Below are positions 6,408 to 9,429 of a stretch of 9,429 nucleotides of DNA, in pieces. Source of the DNA: Bacteroidota bacterium (GTDB taxonomy: Bacteria > Bacteroidota > Bacteroidia > UKL13-3); the NCBI GenBank assembly GCA_947462865.1, contig CANHRW010000066.1, forward strand, positions 1-9,429, read 5' to 3'. A program made the translations under genes and the position numbers. Below the pieces are notes generated by a model, which was not told the origin of the DNA, did not search any database, and worked only from the letters and a program-made list of their open reading frames with translations. The stretch's first letter is position 1. The number at the start of each line of letters is the position of its first letter.

Positions 6408-7868
6408 ATGAATCAACTACAAATTGCAGTTGCCAAAGGCGATGGCATAGGTCCAGAAATTATGGACGCAGTCATTCAGATTTTTAATGCAGCAAAAGTT
6501 CCACTCAATTACCAATTTATTGAAATGGGCAAAACCTACTATGATGCTGGACACCGTTCTGGTATGACTGATGCGGCAAAACAAGCTGTTGAGGAATTGG
6601 GTATTTTGTTCAAAGGTCCCATGGAAACTCCTAAAGGAAAGGGTGTTAAAAGCATTAACGTAACTGCCCGTAAAACCTGGAGTACATTTGCAAACAGAAG
6701 GCATTTTAAATCATTGAATGGCGTAAATACTGTGTTTTCAAAAGCAGGTATTCCGATTGATATTACAATAATTCGAGAAAACATAGAAGGTACATATGGT
6801 GGGGTAGAACACATGCTTTCACCAGATGTTGCGCTTTGCAGAAGATACATCAGTAGACCTGGTAGCATTCAAGTGCATCGATTTGCTTTTGAAATGGCTA
6901 AAAAAGAAGGGTTCACTAAAGTCACTTGTGCCCACAAAGCCAATATCATGAAAATGACCGATGGTTTGTTTCTCGAAACTTTTTATGAAGTTGCCAAAGA
7001 ATATCCTGAAATTGAAGCCAATGATATCATTGTAGATGATTTGGCTATGAAATTGGTGGCCTATCCACAGCAGTTTCAAATAGTTGTGTTAACCAATTTA
7101 CAAGGCGATATCATGAGTGATTTATGTGCCGGATTGGTAGGAGGCTTAGGGTTCGCACCTTCTGCAAATATTGGTGAGCACATTTCTATTTTTGAGGCCG
7201 TGCATGGCACTGCACCTGATATTACCGGAAAGAATTTAGCCAACCCTACAGCTTTGTTATTAAGTGGTTTAATGTTATTGCGTTACTTGGGTTTAATGGA
7301 CCAAGCAAACCTCATAGAAAATGCCCTATTATACACTTTAGAACAAGGATCTCATACAGGTGATTTTGGAGACAAGCGTATTCCTTCTCTTAGCACTCAA
7401 GCTTTTACTCAAACCATCATAGACAATTTAGGTAAAGCGCCAGCCAATCATGCTGCAAGAGAAAGCAAAGTACTTTCAACTTTTGAAAAACCAATTGCAC
7501 CATCAGACCAAAAAATGATGTTAGGCAAACACGGACAAGGAGTAGAAAAATTGGTTGGCATGGATTTATTTATTGAAACAGATTTATTGGCTTACCAATT
7601 GGCTGAACGCATTCAGCAATTGTTGCCAGCATCTCTTAAATTGGTAAATATTGCCAACCGTGGCACACAGGTTTGGCCAACAGGTAGTAAATTTACAGAA
7701 TGTGTAGATCAATACACCGCTCGAATAGAAGCCATTGCAGGCGAATCAAACATGGTTGAATTGTTAGCAAGTACCCAACAATTGGCCACTCAATTGAATT
7801 TTTCTTCAATTGAATTTCTAAAATATTTTGACGATAAAGCTGGTTTTACCTTGGCACAAGGTCAATAA
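6408..7868 (+). CDS. icd: Isocitrate dehydrogenase, Thermus-type with C-terminal extension; cofactor motif predicts NAD+
   Basis: This cytoplasmic TCA-cycle enzyme oxidatively decarboxylates isocitrate to 2-oxoglutarate. The 486 residues match the long homodimeric type typified by Thermus thermophilus IDH: an isocitrate/isopropylmalate dehydrogenase core (about 1-345) and a C-terminal extension (about 370-486, with NRGTQVWP and ending in DDKAGFTLAQG). Substrate residues are present: Ser83, Asn85 and Arg88 (KSINVTARK), Arg98, Arg123, Tyr130, Lys177, and metal ligands Asp210, Asp234 and Asp238. In HGTAPDITGKNLANPTA the residues equivalent to E. coli Lys344, Tyr345 and Val351 are Asp271, Ile272 and Ala278, the set found in NAD+-using enzymes. 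A GTG at 6393 is in frame, but the ATG at 6408 (MNQLQIAVAKGDGIGPE) sits better below the promoter. The symbol reflects family only. Confidence 0.95.
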   Translation: MNQLQIAVAKGDGIGPEIMDAVIQIFNAAKVPLNYQFIEMGKTYYDAGHRSGMTDAAKQAVEELGILFKGPMETPKGKGVKSINVTARKTWSTFANRRHFKSLNGVNTVFSKAGIPIDITIIRENIEGTYGGVEHMLSPDVALCRRYISRPGSIQVHRFAFEMAKKEGFTKVTCAHKANIMKMTDGLFLETFYEVAKEYPEIEANDIIVDDLAMKLVAYPQQFQIVVLTNLQGDIMSDLCAGLVGGLGFAPSANIGEHISIFEAVHGTAPDITGKNLANPTALLLSGLMLLRYLGLMDQANLIENALLYTLEQGSHTGDFGDKRIPSLSTQAFTQTIIDNLGKAPANHAARESKVLSTFEKPIAPSDQKMMLGKHGQGVEKLVGMDLFIETDLLAYQLAERIQQLLPASLKLVNIANRGTQVWPTGSKFTECVDQYTARIEAIAGESNMVELLASTQQLATQLNFSSIEFLKYFDDKAGFTLAQGQ

Positions 7869-7932
7869 GTAAAATGAGGCCACTCTTGTATTGTATATGT
7901 TCGATTTTACGGAGCAACAGTAAACAATAATA

Positions 7933-8367
7933 TCAGTCAGTTTTTTTAATGTTTTGTAGCAGGTTGTTGCCTTTCTCTAGCTGCTCAAAAATGTCTGCAG
8001 TAGACATATTGCTGATTTCATTTACCCTTGACAAAATAGCTTTGCTGGTTTGTTTGTGCCAAGCAAAAACCCTATTGTGCTCAATACAATCTGTGTTCCA
8101 AATAAAATCACCATAACGCTCTAGAATTACAAAATCGGTTGATTGCTGACTTTCAAAATCAAAACTCAAACCATTTGAAATCAGTTTTTCAATATCAAAT
8201 TCGTCAACATTCATTTGCCCTAAAGCAAACAGTTCATCGTCTTCCTGGTTGATTTCAGAATCAGGCAAATCATAATCTATTCTAAATTGGGTTATTCCGC
8301 CAGTATATTTTTCTCTAACAATTTGTTTACTGATGATCAAATTGCAGATATCTAAGTAGATTGCCAT
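7933..8367 (-). CDS. Conserved-looking hypothetical protein, acidic, cytoplasmic
   Basis: I do not recognise this 144-residue protein. It has no signal peptide or membrane segment and is acidic (26 Asp/Glu against 13 Lys/Arg). It opens with a beta-strand-like MAIYLDICNLIISK and a YTGGITQFRIDY segment. An acidic middle (36-60) follows, then SFDFESQQSTDFVILERYGDFIWNTDCIEHNRVFAWHK (68-105), which is aromatic-rich and looks like a folded beta core, and a C-terminal helical part that includes MSTADIFEQLEKG (121-133). The composition is that of a small soluble single-domain protein. It converges on the IDH gene with 64 bp between stops and lies 174 bp downstream of the SDR gene on the same strand. 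Only a poor -7-like site (TATTTTAG on the minus strand, 8395-8402) is seen upstream, so its promoter is uncertain. Confidence 0.75.
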   Translation of the reverse strand: MAIYLDICNLIISKQIVREKYTGGITQFRIDYDLPDSEINQEDDELFALGQMNVDEFDIEKLISNGLSFDFESQQSTDFVILERYGDFIWNTDCIEHNRVFAWHKQTSKAILSRVNEISNMSTADIFEQLEKGNNLLQNIKKTD

Positions 8368-8541
8368 ATCAGCATTATTTATTTTTTAAGTTAACTAAAA
8401 TAGGGATACGAATGGGATGAAATTGAATTTAAAAATTACCATTCACTTTGACGTCACTCTAATAAACTAAACTACTTAATAATATCTTTTTCTTAAATAT
8501 TTTCCAAATGCGCCTCTTGTTACATTACTTTATTTAATCCA
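8368..8541. other. AT-rich intergenic spacer between two minus-strand genes
   Basis: This 174-bp stretch must hold the end of the SDR transcript and the promoter of the hypothetical gene. I see no open frame of note, no tRNA-like fold and no strong hairpin with a T tract. The one distinct element is an 8-bp palindrome, TGACGTCA, at 8449-8456, which may be chance. Confidence 0.5.
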
Positions 8542-9327
8542 TCATTCACTTGCTTTGTCTTGTATTTTTCGAGTTAATTTAACAACAATGGCTCTTGGTG
8601 TAAACCGAACTGAATTCGCTAAAATCCAATTCATCAATCCATGTATAGCAACTGTTTTACCTTTCATCATAGCGGCATAGCCAAATACGGCAACCTCTTT
8701 CGAAGTAGGTAATTTTCTCCCCTTCACTAAATTGCTTTCTTCCATAGCAGCTACTTCCTGAAATCCGCTTTCGGTGGCTCCAGGGCAAAGTGCAGTAATG
8801 GTTACTCCTTTGTCTTTTATTTCATTGTCAATAGCTTCAGAAAAGCTCAAAACATATGCTTTGGTTGCAAAATAAACCGCCATAAGTGGTCCAGATTGGA
8901 AAGCTGCCGTAGAAGCAACATTCATTATTTTTCCACTTCTACGTTTCACCATGTCTTGTAAATACAGTTTAGTAAATTGGGTCAAAGTAGTGATGTTTAA
9001 TTGAATCATTTGGGATGTTTTCTGCCAATCTGTTTCAACAAACATGCCATAATCACCAAATCCTGCATTGTTTATTAAATAGTCGATTTGAATATTTTGT
9101 TTGCGGGTTTCATCATACACTTCTTGTGCCGATTCATTCAATGAAAGGTCTTTTCCAATAACATATACCTTTACCTTGAATTGGCTTTCTAATGTTGTTT
9201 TGAGTTCGTCTAATTTTGATTTATTTCTGGCTACTAATACCAAATCTCCTCCTTTTGAGGCATGAACCTTTGCCAATTCTAGTCCAATTCCGTTTGATGC
9301 TCCAGTTATTAAGGCTGTATTTTTCAT
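8542..9327 (-). CDS. Classical short-chain dehydrogenase/reductase (SDR) oxidoreductase
   Basis: The 261-residue protein has the full classical SDR set. TGASNGIG (8-15) is the nucleotide-binding loop and Asp60 the adenine contact. Arg34 follows the second strand (LVARN), which favours NADP(H). NNAG is at 86-89, with Asn111, Ser139, Tyr152 and Lys156 (YFATK) forming the catalytic tetrad, and the CPG turn at 181-183. It should reduce a carbonyl or oxidise an alcohol with NAD(P)(H). The C-terminal tail with FTPRAIVVKLTRKIQ resembles the SDR group that includes YqjQ/DltE-like proteins and some keto-reductases, and may bind lipid-like substrates or associate weakly with membranes through the Trp/Ile-rich 230-240 segment. 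The substrate is not predictable. The start ATG at 9327 is in an AT-rich setting without SD; the 102 bases upstream to the window end show no gene or clear promoter. Confidence 0.93.
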   Translation of the reverse strand: MKNTALITGASNGIGLELAKVHASKGGDLVLVARNKSKLDELKTTLESQFKVKVYVIGKDLSLNESAQEVYDETRKQNIQIDYLINNAGFGDYGMFVETDWQKTSQMIQLNITTLTQFTKLYLQDMVKRRSGKIMNVASTAAFQSGPLMAVYFATKAYVLSFSEAIDNEIKDKGVTITALCPGATESGFQEVAAMEESNLVKGRKLPTSKEVAVFGYAAMMKGKTVAIHGLMNWILANSVRFTPRAIVVKLTRKIQDKASE

Positions 9328-9429
9328 TTAAATTGTATTATTTATTTTTAAGGGTATTATTGGCGTAATATTAAGTATGTGTGGAGACATAAAAGTTTAA
9401 CGACTGTAACTAGAACGTAATTTCGGAAT

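Noticed and set aside
6417..7079. Minus-strand frames inside the isocitrate dehydrogenase gene
   Set aside because: Antisense to a well-conserved enzyme, mutually overlapping, and without domains.
7790..7817. 12-bp direct repeat TCAATTGAATTT (7790-7801 and 7806-7817)
   Set aside because: It lies within the IDH coding sequence, encodes different residues in different frames, and is likely chance in AT-rich DNA.
7869..7910. 7-bp inverted repeat (GTAAAAT / ATTTTAC) between IDH and the hypothetical gene, considered as a terminator
   Set aside because: The stem is short and AT-only apart from one pair, the loop is 28 bases, and no T tract follows it directly.

Overview
The window is AT-rich bacterial DNA that looks like chromosome from a member of the Bacteroidota. 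Three things point there. Promoter-like sites match the Bacteroidota pattern (TAnnTTTG at -7, sometimes with a TTTG-like -33 box), leaders are very short, and most starts lack a Shine-Dalgarno sequence. The protein set also fits: an ECF sigma factor followed by a one-pass membrane protein and a small exported helical protein, plus a lipoprotein di-haem peroxidase. No rRNA, tRNA, CRISPR array, IS element, phage or plasmid gene was seen. The window reads as ordinary chromosome with some unusual protein-level details.

Layout. 1-522 (+) is the 3' part of a PaiA-like GNAT acetyltransferase cut by the window edge. It converges on, and overlaps by 4 bp, an acetyl-CoA hydrolase/transferase family gene (519-1802, -). 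Upstream of that on the minus strand is a signalling cluster read from right to left: a degenerate receiver-domain protein (3842-3441), an ECF sigma factor (3392-2826), a one-TM putative anti-sigma factor (2820-2317) and a small exported Spy/LTXXQ-like protein (2306-1869). Divergent from the cluster is a di-haem cytochrome c peroxidase lipoprotein (4050-5114, +). It converges, again with a 4-bp stop-stop overlap, on a class III aminotransferase (6298-5111, -). A divergent promoter region separates the aminotransferase from a Thermus-type isocitrate dehydrogenase (6408-7868, +). The right end has an unrecognised acidic protein (8367-7933, -) and a classical SDR oxidoreductase (9327-8542, -). 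No gene-free stretch exceeds about 210 bp.

How the genes relate. The sigma, membrane-protein and exported-protein genes are packed within 5-10 bp and look like one envelope-stress-type regulatory operon. The degenerate receiver gene lies 48 bp upstream in the same direction and may be cotranscribed. The metabolic genes (CoA-transferase, aminotransferase, IDH, SDR) seem to be independent units with their own promoters.

Most worth checking: the peroxidase has Asp where the regulatory distal haem-ligand His normally sits; the IDH carries the Asp-Ile-Ala triad of NAD+-using enzymes in a family usually annotated as NADP-dependent; the receiver protein has lost its phosphoacceptor Asp and other catalytic residues; and the putative anti-sigma factor carries a duplicated motif in its cytoplasmic part. 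I did not find a convincing wholly new system.
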